A stretch of DNA of 64,000 nt from Candidatus Rifleibacteriota bacterium. GTDB lineage: Bacteria; Muiribacteriota; Ozemobacteria; Ozemobacterales; Ozemobacteraceae. Of the stretch, positions 9,817 through 19,027 are shown one piece after another (position 1 is the stretch's first letter; every line of letters begins with the position of its first letter). The notes beneath the pieces are model-generated. The model had not been told where the DNA came from and made no database searches. It worked only from the letters and a program-made list of their open reading frames with translations. The position numbers were made by a program, and so were the translations under genes. The DNA lies in the NCBI GenBank assembly GCA_905236675.1, contig CAJOND010000015.1:52513-116512 (forward strand), read 5' to 3'.

Positions 9817-9990
9817 ATGATCAAATATAAAGAACAAGAATATAAAAACTTTTTGCAATTGGCTTTTTGGCATGTCATTCTAGCAAGAGGCGTTTTCGAA
9901 GCAATTTGTGACTCTATTGTCTAGGCTGACTATATCGAATGGGAAGGCGAAGAAAATTATTTCGGAAAGGTCATTTCTCAAATTACCTAA
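9817..9990 (+). pseudogene. small ORF remnant interrupted by one in-frame TAG
   Basis: ATG AAA-less start MIKYKEQEYKNFLQLAFWHVILARGVFEAICDSIV*ADYIEWEGEENYFGKVISQIT*, read manually from ATG ATC AAA. Confidence 0.35.
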
Positions 9991-10067
9991 TTTTTATTAA
10001 TATAATTTATAATATAATTAATAAAAGATAGTTTTCTAGAATAGGTTACTAAAAAGGAGTTAAAGCA

Positions 10068-10862
10068 ATGTTAGGTGCAATATTAGGTGATATAGTAGGT
10101 TCTAGATGGGAATTCTGTTCTCAAAAAAGAAAAGATTTTACTTTCCTTTCTCATAACAATCATGTTACTGATGACAGTTTAATGACTTTGGCGATTGCAA
10201 AATCTTTTTTAGAATGTGAAAAAGACTATTCTGACTTAAGCCAGCTGGTTGTAAAAAATATGCAATACATAGGAAGAGAATATCCTGGAGGTGGATACGG
10301 TCTTAAATTTAAAATCTGGTTAAGCGAAGAAGAACCTAAACCTTATTATAGTTTTGGAAATGGCTCTGCGATGCGCGTAAGTCCATGTGGCATAGTAGCT
10401 AAATCTATTGATGAAGCAAAGATTTTTTCCCAAAAAGTAACTGAAGTCACTCATAATCACCCAGAAGGTTTAAAAGGAGCAGAAGCAACCGCTGTAGCAA
10501 TATTCCTTGCAAAAATAGGTAAAAGCCAGCTTGAAATAAAAGATTATATTAATGAAAATTATTATCTAATGAATTTTACTATTGATGGCATCAGAGATAA
10601 ATACCGCTTTAATGAAATTTGTCAGGATACGGTTCCTCAGGCAATAATGTCTTTCGTTGAAGCAAAAGACTTTGAAGATACTTTAAGAAACGCTGTATCT
10701 CTTGGTGGTGATGCTGACACTTTGGCAGCTATTGCTGGAAGTATTGCCGAATACCATTTCGGTATTCCCGAAGATTTAAGAAATCAGGCGATTAAATACT
10801 TACCGGCAGAACTATTGAAGATTCTGAACGATTTTGAAAGTAAATATGGATATAAGGTTTAA
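10068..10862 (+). CDS. ADP-ribosylglycohydrolase family protein (ARH-1)
   Basis: MLGAILGDIVGSRWEF, TDDSLMT, GNGSAMRV, THNHPEG, LGGDADTLAAIAG motifs. Confidence 0.92.
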   Translation: MLGAILGDIVGSRWEFCSQKRKDFTFLSHNNHVTDDSLMTLAIAKSFLECEKDYSDLSQLVVKNMQYIGREYPGGGYGLKFKIWLSEEEPKPYYSFGNGSAMRVSPCGIVAKSIDEAKIFSQKVTEVTHNHPEGLKGAEATAVAIFLAKIGKSQLEIKDYINENYYLMNFTIDGIRDKYRFNEICQDTVPQAIMSFVEAKDFEDTLRNAVSLGGDADTLAAIAGSIAEYHFGIPEDLRNQAIKYLPAELLKILNDFESKYGYKV

Positions 10863-11324
10863 AATATGCGACAAAAAATGGAGATTTAAAATAATAAACT
10901 AGCAAACAACTAATTACAACAAAAATAGGGAATGTTTATGAAAAAAGTAAATAAAATAAATGATTTTTATTTCCTCTTATAAGCTAGAATAATCCCTCTT
11001 AGCTCTCTTCTATAATCTCTCTTGATTTAGTTATAGTTGTTATGATTGGTTTTAGGTTTTATTGGTTAATTTAAGTTTAACGGTATCATTCTTTCTTCGC
11101 TCTGTCGCTCTAAGCTCTGTTGCTCTAAAATCTCAATTCTCAATTTGCTAAAAGTTTTCAACTCTCAATTCTTGTATCTCAAGTTATGGTCTTATTTCTC
11201 GATTCTCAATTCACAATATCCCTACACCCTTCACCCTAATCTCTCATCTCTTTGGCTTTTGTCAGGCTTGCAGCTTACAGTTTTTATCTTATGTCTCCAA
11301 TTTTGGTCTTATATCTTCCCCCTG

Positions 11325-11429
11325 TTTGCAGCTTTTTTTTTGATGATATTAAAAAATATATTCATATAATTAATTTGAACGAAAAATATATTAGAGACTT
11401 AAATAAAATAAGTCATTTCTGAAATGACC
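11325..11429. repeat. dispersed intergenic element, copy 2, ending in GTCATTTCTGAAATGACC palindrome
   Basis: same blocks and nearly same internal spacing as copy 1; TTGAACGAAAAATATATTAGAGACTTAAATAA. Confidence 0.7.
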
Positions 11430-11524
11430 TTTTGAACTTAATAATGGTTACTTTTAACTCATGAAATAGTGAGTTAAAAAAAATCAATTTTCTAAACAGT
11501 AGTTCAGATGGGTAACTTCAACTA

Positions 11525-12034
11525 ATGAATATAAATAACAAAAAATCAAATTACAATAATAAAATATATAATGTTGCGGGTAAGTTGTTGTCTAGTAATA
11601 AAGGATCTGTTCGAAAAGATGTTTACAAAAGTATTTATATTACTTTATCAAAAGCTTTAAAAAATACTGAAGAAACTTTTTCGTCAATGGTTATACGTAA
11701 GATTAAAGAAAACGGAATAAGTGATGTTACTTGCTATAAGGCTGCAAATTTGAATCGGCAGATTTTTTCAAAAATACGCAGTAGTGCTGGGGAAAAAGAA
11801 AATGATTCTTATCAGCCTAACAAAAATACTGCATTATCTTTAGCAATTGCATTAAAACTTACTATAGATGAGTCTTATGAATTACTTAAAAAAGCAGGTT
11901 TTACTTTTTCCAAAAGCAATAAAACAGATATAATTGTTGAATACTGTATAAAAAATAATATTAATGATATTACAATGGTTAATGAAATTTTGTTTTATTA
12001 TGGTCAACCTATCTTAGGTTCAAAAAGTTCATAA
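11525..12034 (+). CDS. stand-alone helical (HTH-like) domain homologous to the C-terminus of the macro-domain protein at 17.9 kb
   Basis: ETFSSMVIRKIKENGISDVTCYKAANLNRQIFSKIR...KKAGFTFSKSNKTDIIVEYCI...EILFYY..PILGSK aligns with 17894..19009 C-terminus. Confidence 0.75.
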   Translation: MNINNKKSNYNNKIYNVAGKLLSSNKGSVRKDVYKSIYITLSKALKNTEETFSSMVIRKIKENGISDVTCYKAANLNRQIFSKIRSSAGEKENDSYQPNKNTALSLAIALKLTIDESYELLKKAGFTFSKSNKTDIIVEYCIKNNINDITMVNEILFYYGQPILGSKSS

Positions 12035-12080
12035 TAATCATGTTTCTCCAACTTTCTTTGAACCAGAGTTTTGAAATTTG

Positions 12081-12107
12081 AAAATGTCATTTCTGAAATG
12101 ACATTTT
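12081..12107. terminator. perfect palindrome AAAATGTCATTT-CTG-AAATGACATTTT followed by T-run
   Basis: 12-bp perfect arms, T tract; also belongs to the recurring GTCATTTCTGAAATGAC family. Confidence 0.65.
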
Positions 12108-12308
12108 TTTGAAATTTCTCCTTTATAATAATCTTTAAAGTAAAAGGAAACTTTTTCTTTATTGTTATTTGTTTTAAGCAATTATAAGGAGTCAAGACAA
12201 AATGGTTAAAGATAAATATGGAAATTATTGTCGTAAGTTAATAATTACTCAATGTTATCTTTGCCAATCTTGAGAGTTTATATTCCAAAGGTAAAAGGAA
12301 TAAGAATA

Positions 12309-12656
12309 ATGGTAAATATACTTAAGAAAATATTGTTATTATTAGAACAATTTCTGCCCAAATGGAAGGAGTTTTTTATAAAAGCTCGTCATTCCTTTAC
12401 TTATGATTTGTTAACTTATCGTGATTTGTTAGATGAAGTATTAAGATGTAAACCTGTAGATGTTTATGACTCTGCTTCTGTAATAAAAGATGAAATGACT
12501 AATAAAATTAAACTTAAAATAGTTTATTTAGACTCAAGTAATGAGCCTATAAAAAAAATAAATGGCAATATACACGGTTTTTGTATATTTGCCAAAGATT
12601 TAGATGAAGAAATCAAAGATATTTTTGGGAACAAAAATATAATAATTATCAAATAA
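12309..12656 (+). CDS. small protein, paralogue of the next ORF
   Basis: ATG 12309 preferred over the 12252 track start; C-terminus LTYRDLLDEVLRCKP...IKLKIVYLDSSNEPI...FAKDLDEEIKDIFGNKNIIIIK matches the downstream ORF. Confidence 0.7.
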   Translation: MVNILKKILLLLEQFLPKWKEFFIKARHSFTYDLLTYRDLLDEVLRCKPVDVYDSASVIKDEMTNKIKLKIVYLDSSNEPIKKINGNIHGFCIFAKDLDEEIKDIFGNKNIIIIK

Positions 12657-12670
12657 AAAGGAGAAATAAA

Positions 12671-13216
12671 ATGGAAGAAAACAATAATAGTGAAAATAAT
12701 AGTTTCAATACTGATCCATTAGAAGAATCTTGTGAAAAAATCTATGATACAGGAGCTAGGATTTTTAAACAGTTCACAGATCAAGCAACAACTATTACAG
12801 AAAAAGGTTTTGATAAAGTTTCTGATAAAATTTCTAAGGTATTAAATACGACTATAGATGGTGGTTCCGTTTTTGCTGACAAACTGTTAGACGATTATAT
12901 ACGGATGATGGATAAAGCAGAAAAAATGCTTACTTCTAAACAAATTGAATTTTTGAGCTATAGAGAATTAATTGATTTAGTTATTAAAAATAAACCATCT
13001 ACTGAAAATTTTAAAAGAGCAGCAATAGTAAAACGTATAATTGGTAGTTTTGATGAAAAAAAGATTAAGCTTACTATAGCTTATTTAGATTCTAATGATA
13101 GACCTATTTGGAAAGATTCAAATGGTGATGAGTTGAGCGTAGTTATTATAGCTAAGAAAATTGATGATGAAATAAAAGAAGTTTTTGGTAATAAAGACAC
13201 GATTATTATTGAATAA
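12671..13216 (+). CDS. small protein with amphipathic N-terminus, paralogue of 12309..12656
   Basis: LSYRELIDLVIKNKP...IKLTIAYLDSNDRPI...IAKKIDDEIKEVFGNKDTIIIE. Confidence 0.75.
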   Translation: MEENNNSENNSFNTDPLEESCEKIYDTGARIFKQFTDQATTITEKGFDKVSDKISKVLNTTIDGGSVFADKLLDDYIRMMDKAEKMLTSKQIEFLSYRELIDLVIKNKPSTENFKRAAIVKRIIGSFDEKKIKLTIAYLDSNDRPIWKDSNGDELSVVIIAKKIDDEIKEVFGNKDTIIIE

Positions 13217-13235
13217 TTAATTAAGGAGAAAAAAT

Positions 13236-13544
13236 ATGTTATATGCAATTTTGAATGCTTTAGCAGTAGCAGCTGTTTATATTGTAGTTTATACTGTCGT
13301 TTTATTAACAATTGATGTAATTATAGATTATTTTGAAAATTGGCATACAGAAAATGAAGTTGATTATGATGATGTTGGATTTGCTATAAAAGAAAGTCTT
13401 GAATCTGGTGATGTTAGAGTTGTTCAGGGTGTATTTAATAAAAACAGCGGAACAATAAAAGATGCAAGAAGAATTAAAGCTGAGGACATTGATGAAGATA
13501 CAAGAATACGTCTTGGAGAAGAAAAACTGACAATATTCAATTAG
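13236..13544 (+). CDS. small N-terminally membrane-anchored protein, paralogue of next ORF
   Basis: N-terminal TM, then ...VVQGVFNKNSGTIKDARRIKAEDIDEDTRIRLG. Confidence 0.75.
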   Translation: MLYAILNALAVAAVYIVVYTVVLLTIDVIIDYFENWHTENEVDYDDVGFAIKESLESGDVRVVQGVFNKNSGTIKDARRIKAEDIDEDTRIRLGEEKLTIFN

Positions 13545-13555
13545 GATGTAATAGT

Positions 13556-13870
13556 ATGTGGGATATATTGTTTCAAATGATTGGTGGAGCTCTAATTGGG
13601 GCTGCTGTAGGTTATGCTATTTGTCATTGGCAAGATATTGTTGATTGGTTCAATAATTATACTAGTCAAAATTATGTTGACCAAGATGTATATGGAGTTT
13701 TAGTGAAAGAAAAAATTGCTAAAGGTGAATATAATTTAATTCAAGGAATTTTTAATACTAGAACAGGTGAATATATTGATGCAAGACGTATTAATTCAGA
13801 CCAGTTAGATGATGAAACAAAACGTTTTATGCGTGGAAAAAAATATAGATATATTGAATTGTACAATTAA
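13556..13870 (+). CDS. small N-terminally membrane-anchored protein, paralogue of previous ORF
   Basis: N-terminal TM, then ...LIQGIFNTRTGEYIDARRINSDQLDDETKRFMRG. Confidence 0.75.
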   Translation: MWDILFQMIGGALIGAAVGYAICHWQDIVDWFNNYTSQNYVDQDVYGVLVKEKIAKGEYNLIQGIFNTRTGEYIDARRINSDQLDDETKRFMRGKKYRYIELYN

Positions 13871-13885
13871 TTGAAGGAGAGATAT

Positions 13886-14971
13886 ATGCCTTATATAAAT
13901 ATGCCAAATAATATTAATGAAACTGATGCTGCATTATTCAGAAGTAGAATAAATAGAGCTTGGGCAGAACTAGAAAATATTATTGGTAAAAAGGAAGCTC
14001 AAAAAGTTTATATTTCTTCTGAAGAAATTGGAGATAATGATTCTACAATCATTAAAAAAGATAAAAGATTTTCTAATGAAAAAGATGAAAACGAAGTCAA
14101 GTGCTTAATTGACGCTATTGAGCCGCGATATTCTTTTTCCCAACTAATTTTGTCAGATGATATAAAAGATAAAATTGTTCGCGCTGTAAAGCTGATAGAG
14201 TTAGAAAAGAAGATTTTTGATGAATGGGGCTTAAGAGAAATAGAGCCATTTCCACGATCTGCATTAAATTTTTTCGGACCTCCAGGCACAGGTAAGACTA
14301 TGGCAGCTCATGCTATAGCTAACTTTTTACATACAAAGATAATGCTTGCAAGTTATGCCGAAATAGAAAGCAAGTATCATGGTGACGGACCTAAGAATGT
14401 TAAAGCTTTATTTAAGAAAGCAGAAGAAAATGACGCTTTGCTTTTCATTGATGAAGCTGATTCTTTGCTATCAAAAAGACTATCTAATGTTACTCAAGGT
14501 TCTGAACAGGCAATCAACTCTATGAGAAGCCAGCTTCTTATTAATTTGGAACAGTTTCACGGAATAGTTATATTTTCAACTAATTTTGTTGAAAATTATG
14601 ATAAGGCTTTTGAAACTCGTGTTAGAAATATTGAATTTAGAATGCCTGATGCTAAGGAAAGAGCTAAAATATGGAAAATTCATCTTCCTGCCAAGCTGCC
14701 ATTAGAAGATAAAATAGATTACGATAAGCTAGGTTCTGATATTGATGATATTTGTGGCCGTGACATAAAAAATGCTGTTATTGATTCTGCATTAAAAGCC
14801 GCCTTATCAGATAGAAAGGTTTCTTTAAATGATTTAACTGAATCAATCAATGAAATTAAGAAAAATAGAATAGCAAATAAACATGAGGAGCTTAAGGGAA
14901 CACCATTAACAGAAGAAGAAAAACAAAAGCTAGGCGAACAATTAAAAGCTCATTTTGATTCTCAATCATAA
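13886..14971 (+). CDS. AAA+ ATPase, VPS4/spastin/FtsH-like core without protease domain
   Basis: FFGPPGTGKTMAAHA, LLFIDEADSLL, FSTNF, FETRVRNIEF; ATG 13886 with GGAGAG RBS. Confidence 0.9.
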   Translation: MPYINMPNNINETDAALFRSRINRAWAELENIIGKKEAQKVYISSEEIGDNDSTIIKKDKRFSNEKDENEVKCLIDAIEPRYSFSQLILSDDIKDKIVRAVKLIELEKKIFDEWGLREIEPFPRSALNFFGPPGTGKTMAAHAIANFLHTKIMLASYAEIESKYHGDGPKNVKALFKKAEENDALLFIDEADSLLSKRLSNVTQGSEQAINSMRSQLLINLEQFHGIVIFSTNFVENYDKAFETRVRNIEFRMPDAKERAKIWKIHLPAKLPLEDKIDYDKLGSDIDDICGRDIKNAVIDSALKAALSDRKVSLNDLTESINEIKKNRIANKHEELKGTPLTEEEKQKLGEQLKAHFDSQS

Positions 14972-15096
14972 ATATATAAAAAATAGTAATTTTGGACCAG
15001 CTCTTTGAGGACTCTTAAGAATAATTAAATTTATTAGCTTTATATTGTTGTAAAAATATTGCTAGGGATTTAATATTATTATAGCTATTGCCAAAT

Positions 15097-16170
15097 ATGA
15101 ATATTCAAGAATCATTTTCAATACTAAATATTAATTATAATGCATCTTTAGAAGAAATAAAACATGCTTATAAAAAAAGAGCATTTGAAACGCATCCAGA
15201 CAGAGGAGGCAATGCTAGCGAATTTGTAAAGGTTAGAGCTGCTTATGAAATTCTATTAAAATATTCCCAGACAAATGTAGATGAAAGTCCTGATGATTTT
15301 GATATTCCTATTCCTGATGAGTTGCGTGCTGTGATAGATGGTATTGTAAATGGCTTTTGTAATATTTATAATAATAATTCAAATAGTATTCATGCAAAAT
15401 TTAATTTAATGAGAAGTGAAATAAGCTCTTATATTAATACTAATAATTTGCAGACTTTAGGTAGCTCTTTTTGTAATTATTTTCAAGAAAGAATATATTC
15501 TACTATAAATTCTATAACTGATGCTAATAATAGGCAGACTCAATTATTGCTGCAAAATTACGAGAAATGGTTTTCAAATAAATTTAATGAATTAAATAAT
15601 GAAATATATGCAGTTGCAAAATTTAATTATTGGAAATCGTCTAGCTTTATTATATCAATTGCTGTATGTTTATTAACTATTTTTGCAATTTATTATTTTT
15701 TTGAACAATTATTAATAGGAATTATTATCGGATTTATTCTTTTGATTTCTTTTTATTTTTACTCTATTAATGAAAAGGCAAAAGCTACACAAAGAATTAA
15801 GCCTAAAGATTTTTGTTTCAATTTTAATAATGTTTCTTCTATTTCTACTAGTATTGCAAATCATGTTAGAAGTTTTACAACGGCTTCTCAAATAGCTGCT
15901 TGGAGCGGAATAAGGAGCAACGATTTATCAACTGGTATTGCTGGTGTGTTAATTGGTGCCGCAATTAGTTTTATTGGAGAATTAACAGCTGGGGATAAAA
16001 AAACTAAGTTATTAACGGAAGCATTAAAAACTACATTTGAAATAGAAGAGGATTTTTCTAAATATTATTCAGAAGAAATGCAAAAATTTTTAAATGAACT
16101 TCAAGACAACATTAAAAATAATTATAAAGAAAGAAATAAGAAACTTATTTTATTGCTAACTGAAAAATAA
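15097..16170 (+). CDS. J-domain (DnaJ-like) membrane protein
   Basis: N-terminal J domain with HPD (YKKRAFETHPDRGGNASEFVKVRAAYEIL), central TM hairpin, Gly/Ala-rich hydrophobic region near the C-terminus. Confidence 0.85.
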   Translation: MNIQESFSILNINYNASLEEIKHAYKKRAFETHPDRGGNASEFVKVRAAYEILLKYSQTNVDESPDDFDIPIPDELRAVIDGIVNGFCNIYNNNSNSIHAKFNLMRSEISSYINTNNLQTLGSSFCNYFQERIYSTINSITDANNRQTQLLLQNYEKWFSNKFNELNNEIYAVAKFNYWKSSSFIISIAVCLLTIFAIYYFFEQLLIGIIIGFILLISFYFYSINEKAKATQRIKPKDFCFNFNNVSSISTSIANHVRSFTTASQIAAWSGIRSNDLSTGIAGVLIGAAISFIGELTAGDKKTKLLTEALKTTFEIEEDFSKYYSEEMQKFLNELQDNIKNNYKERNKKLILLLTEK

Positions 16171-16362
16171 TCCTAATGATTAGGAGCAATTCTCTTATAC
16201 TTTCTCTTTGCCTATTGACTTACAACGTCTTAAATACTTAAAAAAGTAAATTCAAAAATGACCACAAGTGCATAATAATATGATATTTACACTTTTAATA
16301 AATGATTAACTATAAATGCTTTTAAGATATTTATAGGTTAAATTTTAGTAAAGGTGGAAAAT

Positions 16363-16983
16363 ATGAAATATTCTTTTAACAAGTTAATTCTTTCCTTTTT
16401 TATTGTTTTTATTTCTCTCATATCTGCTCAAACAAATGCACAATCATTAGAAGATGAATTAAAAAAATCATTAGCAGAGCTTATTGTGAAAGGTGGCTTT
16501 GAGGCTTATATAAGGAATACAAAAGCTTGTGAAAATAACATAATCAATTATTGTAGTTATTCTTGCTATATTAATAAACAAAAAGAAACTAATCAGGCTT
16601 ATTTAGAAATAGAAGTTAGCGAAGCTGCCTTTACATCACCTTGGCATAAAATTCCAAAATTGGTACTTATGCCAGATGTAAATATTAAAGTTAGTTTTGA
16701 AAATAATAATAAAATTTATACCCATGATTTGACTAAGAGAGATTGGAAAATGGACGGAACTTGCCATCTTTATTGGGACATAAATTATAAAGATGTTGAC
16801 ATAAGTAAACCTATAAAAGTTACTTTTACTGGAACAGCAAATGATAATCTTTCCAATACACAAGAGATATCAATAAATGACTATTACAACTCTGATTCAT
16901 GGTTTACTCCTAGTGGAAGGGGAGCAGATGTAAAAGCTTACGGAAAAGTTAAGGGCAAAGGCATTTTCAGTAGTTGGTTTTAA
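16363..16983 (+). CDS. secreted hypothetical protein
   Basis: signal peptide MKYSFNKLILSFFIVFISLISAQTNAQ; Cys residues in mature part; ATG at 16363 has AGGTGG RBS. Confidence 0.65.
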   Translation: MKYSFNKLILSFFIVFISLISAQTNAQSLEDELKKSLAELIVKGGFEAYIRNTKACENNIINYCSYSCYINKQKETNQAYLEIEVSEAAFTSPWHKIPKLVLMPDVNIKVSFENNNKIYTHDLTKRDWKMDGTCHLYWDINYKDVDISKPIKVTFTGTANDNLSNTQEISINDYYNSDSWFTPSGRGADVKAYGKVKGKGIFSSWF

Positions 16984-17083
16984 AAAATATATAAGATATT
17001 TAGAAGCTATTTAAAAATTTTTTGAATAGAGTTTTTGTTATTACCTTTTTAAAAGAAAGATAAGATAAAAAGGAGAACGAATT

Positions 17084-17329
17084 ATGAATAACGAAGAAAG
17101 AAAAAGTCTGATCAGTAAAGGTTTGATCAAGGTCGGCTTTGGATTAATCACTATTCCTTTTAACTTCATTGCTGGTTTTATTGTAATTTATTTAGGATTA
17201 GATGATTTGTCTACAATTGACATTAATGGACATAAAGAAAATCTTAGCAGTCATATTTTAGAATTTATCAACAACAAGATATTCCGTAAAAAACAAAAAG
17301 TCGCTGGCGAAATTGAGGATTTCCGTTAA
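17084..17329 (+). CDS. small membrane protein, 81 aa
   Basis: AAGGAG RBS, hydrophobic IKVGFGLITIPFNFIAGFIVIYLGL. Confidence 0.6.
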   Translation: MNNEERKSLISKGLIKVGFGLITIPFNFIAGFIVIYLGLDDLSTIDINGHKENLSSHILEFINNKIFRKKQKVAGEIEDFR

Positions 17330-17472
17330 AGAAATAATTATGAGAAAAATATTAAAAGGAGATGGGAACAAAAATGGAAATTGTTAGAATGATTATCAGG
17401 GACATCTTGATATTAGTTAAAAATGCTTATCAACATCTAATAAAAAAATAGAGTAGGCAAATATAACTTTAT

Positions 17473-17610
17473 TTATTCCTTAAACACAGCCTTGAATTTT
17501 AATTTTTCCCTTAGTTCTTTCTGTTTCTTTATATTTATCCTGCAGCCGATTATTATAAATGCTACTAATAGAATTATACCAATGATAATTGCATAAATTA
17601 TGTTGTTCAT
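17473..17610 (-). CDS. 45-aa single-pass membrane microprotein (MNNIIYAIIIGIILLVAFIIIGCRINIKKQKE...)
   Basis: read manually on the minus strand; AGAAGAGGTGAG RBS before ATG; TM then basic tail; absent from the ORF track. Confidence 0.55.
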   Translation of the reverse strand: MNNIIYAIIIGIILLVAFIIIGCRINIKKQKELREKLKFKAVFKE

Positions 17611-17941
17611 TTTTCTCACCTCTTCTATAATCTAAAATCATTATATCAAAAAATAATAGACTTTGGGTAAACTTAAAAATTACTTTTCCCTTAACTCTAA
17701 TACCTATTTGCCTAAAATACTAGAATATGCTAGACTTTTTCGAAGATGTAGTCAGTATAGGCAAATAGGTAAATCCAAATAATGATGATTTTTAAATAGC
17801 CTTTGACGACAATATAAGGTGCATACCTGAAAATTGAGAAGATGACTAAGTAATGGTTTAAAAAGGCTAGATTGCAATGACGTTTTTAACGTCTTGAATG
17901 ATGAATTATTTGTTGGTTGTGTGGTAAGGAAGGTTGTTCAC

Positions 17942-19009
17942 ATGCCCTTATTTATTATTAATGATGATATTACAAAACTAAAAGTTGATGCGATAGTAAA
18001 CGCTGCAAATCGGTCTTTACTTGGAGGTGGCGGTGTTGACGGGGCTATTCATCGTGCAGCTGGACCAGCTCTTTTGAATGAATGTAAAGCCTTGCATGGT
18101 TCTAAAACAGGGGAAGCAAAAATAACTAAGGGATATAAACTTCCTGCCAAATATGTCATTCATGCTGTTGGTCCTGTTTGGCATGGTGGAAAACGAAACG
18201 AAGAAGAACTCTTAACATCTTGCTATAATAACTCTCTTAAACTTGCAGTTGAAAACCAGTGTAAATCAATTGCTTTCCCAATGATTTCTGCTGGAGTATA
18301 CGGCTATCCAAAAATTAAAGCCTTTAAAGTTGCTGTACAAACTATAAATACTTTTTTTGATAATTATCAGGATGATATAGATGTTTATTTGGTTTTATTT
18401 GGGAAAGATGCAAATAATTTTTTAGATATTGATAAAGCTATTTTAGACTATATAGATAAAGCTTTTGATAGAGATGATTTGGAAGTAGAAGAATTTTCTG
18501 AAGATAAACATTTATTTAATCCTTTAACAGGAACTCTAATATCTAGATTAGATCCAAAATCTTTTCTAATGAACAAAAAGAAAGAGACTTCTTTTTGGGA
18601 TTTATTTAAGATTAATAAATTAAATGAAGCAATAGACAAAAGGGAAGAAAACTTTTCCTCAATGGTGATGCGTTTAATAAAAGAAAAAAACATAGATGAG
18701 GTTGCTTGTTATAAGGCGGCAAATGTAAATAAACAGATTTTTTACAAAATTAGAAGACATGCTAGTAAACCAGATGGCATTCCTTATCAGCCAGCAAAAG
18801 GTATTGCTCTGGCTTTTGCTATTGCTTTAAAACTTGATATTGAAGAGACTAAAAAACTTTTGGAAAAAGCTGGTTATTCTTTGTCTAAAAGCTATAAAAC
18901 TGATATTATTATAGAATATTGCATTTCTAACAATATTAACGATATTAATAAGGTAAACGAAATCCTTTTTTATTATAAATTGCCGCTTATTGGCTCTAAA
19001 TATAACTAA
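17942..19009 (+). CDS. macro-domain (ADP-ribose binding/hydrolase-like) protein with C-terminal HTH-like helical domain
   Basis: [36 protein letters not shown]-terminus homologous to 11525..12034; ATG 17942 with AAGGAAGG RBS. Confidence 0.9.
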   Translation: MPLFIINDDITKLKVDAIVNAANRSLLGGGGVDGAIHRAAGPALLNECKALHGSKTGEAKITKGYKLPAKYVIHAVGPVWHGGKRNEEELLTSCYNNSLKLAVENQCKSIAFPMISAGVYGYPKIKAFKVAVQTINTFFDNYQDDIDVYLVLFGKDANNFLDIDKAILDYIDKAFDRDDLEVEEFSEDKHLFNPLTGTLISRLDPKSFLMNKKKETSFWDLFKINKLNEAIDKREENFSSMVMRLIKEKNIDEVACYKAANVNKQIFYKIRRHASKPDGIPYQPAKGIALAFAIALKLDIEETKKLLEKAGYSLSKSYKTDIIIEYCISNNINDINKVNEILFYYKLPLIGSKYN

Positions 19010-19027
19010 TCTAATAAAATAATCTCC

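Noticed and set aside
9817-9990. TAG readthrough or alternative genetic code
   Set aside because: Other genes in the window terminate normally at TAG; one stop in a short orphan ORF is better explained by decay.
11145-11369. 74-aa ORF in the C/T-rich gap
   Set aside because: Low-complexity Leu/Ser/Phe-rich translation of a repetitive intergenic block; no RBS.
17894-17941. TTG start and N-terminal extension of the macro-domain ORF
   Set aside because: ATG at 17942 has a better RBS and matches the usual start of macro domains; extension treated as non-coding.
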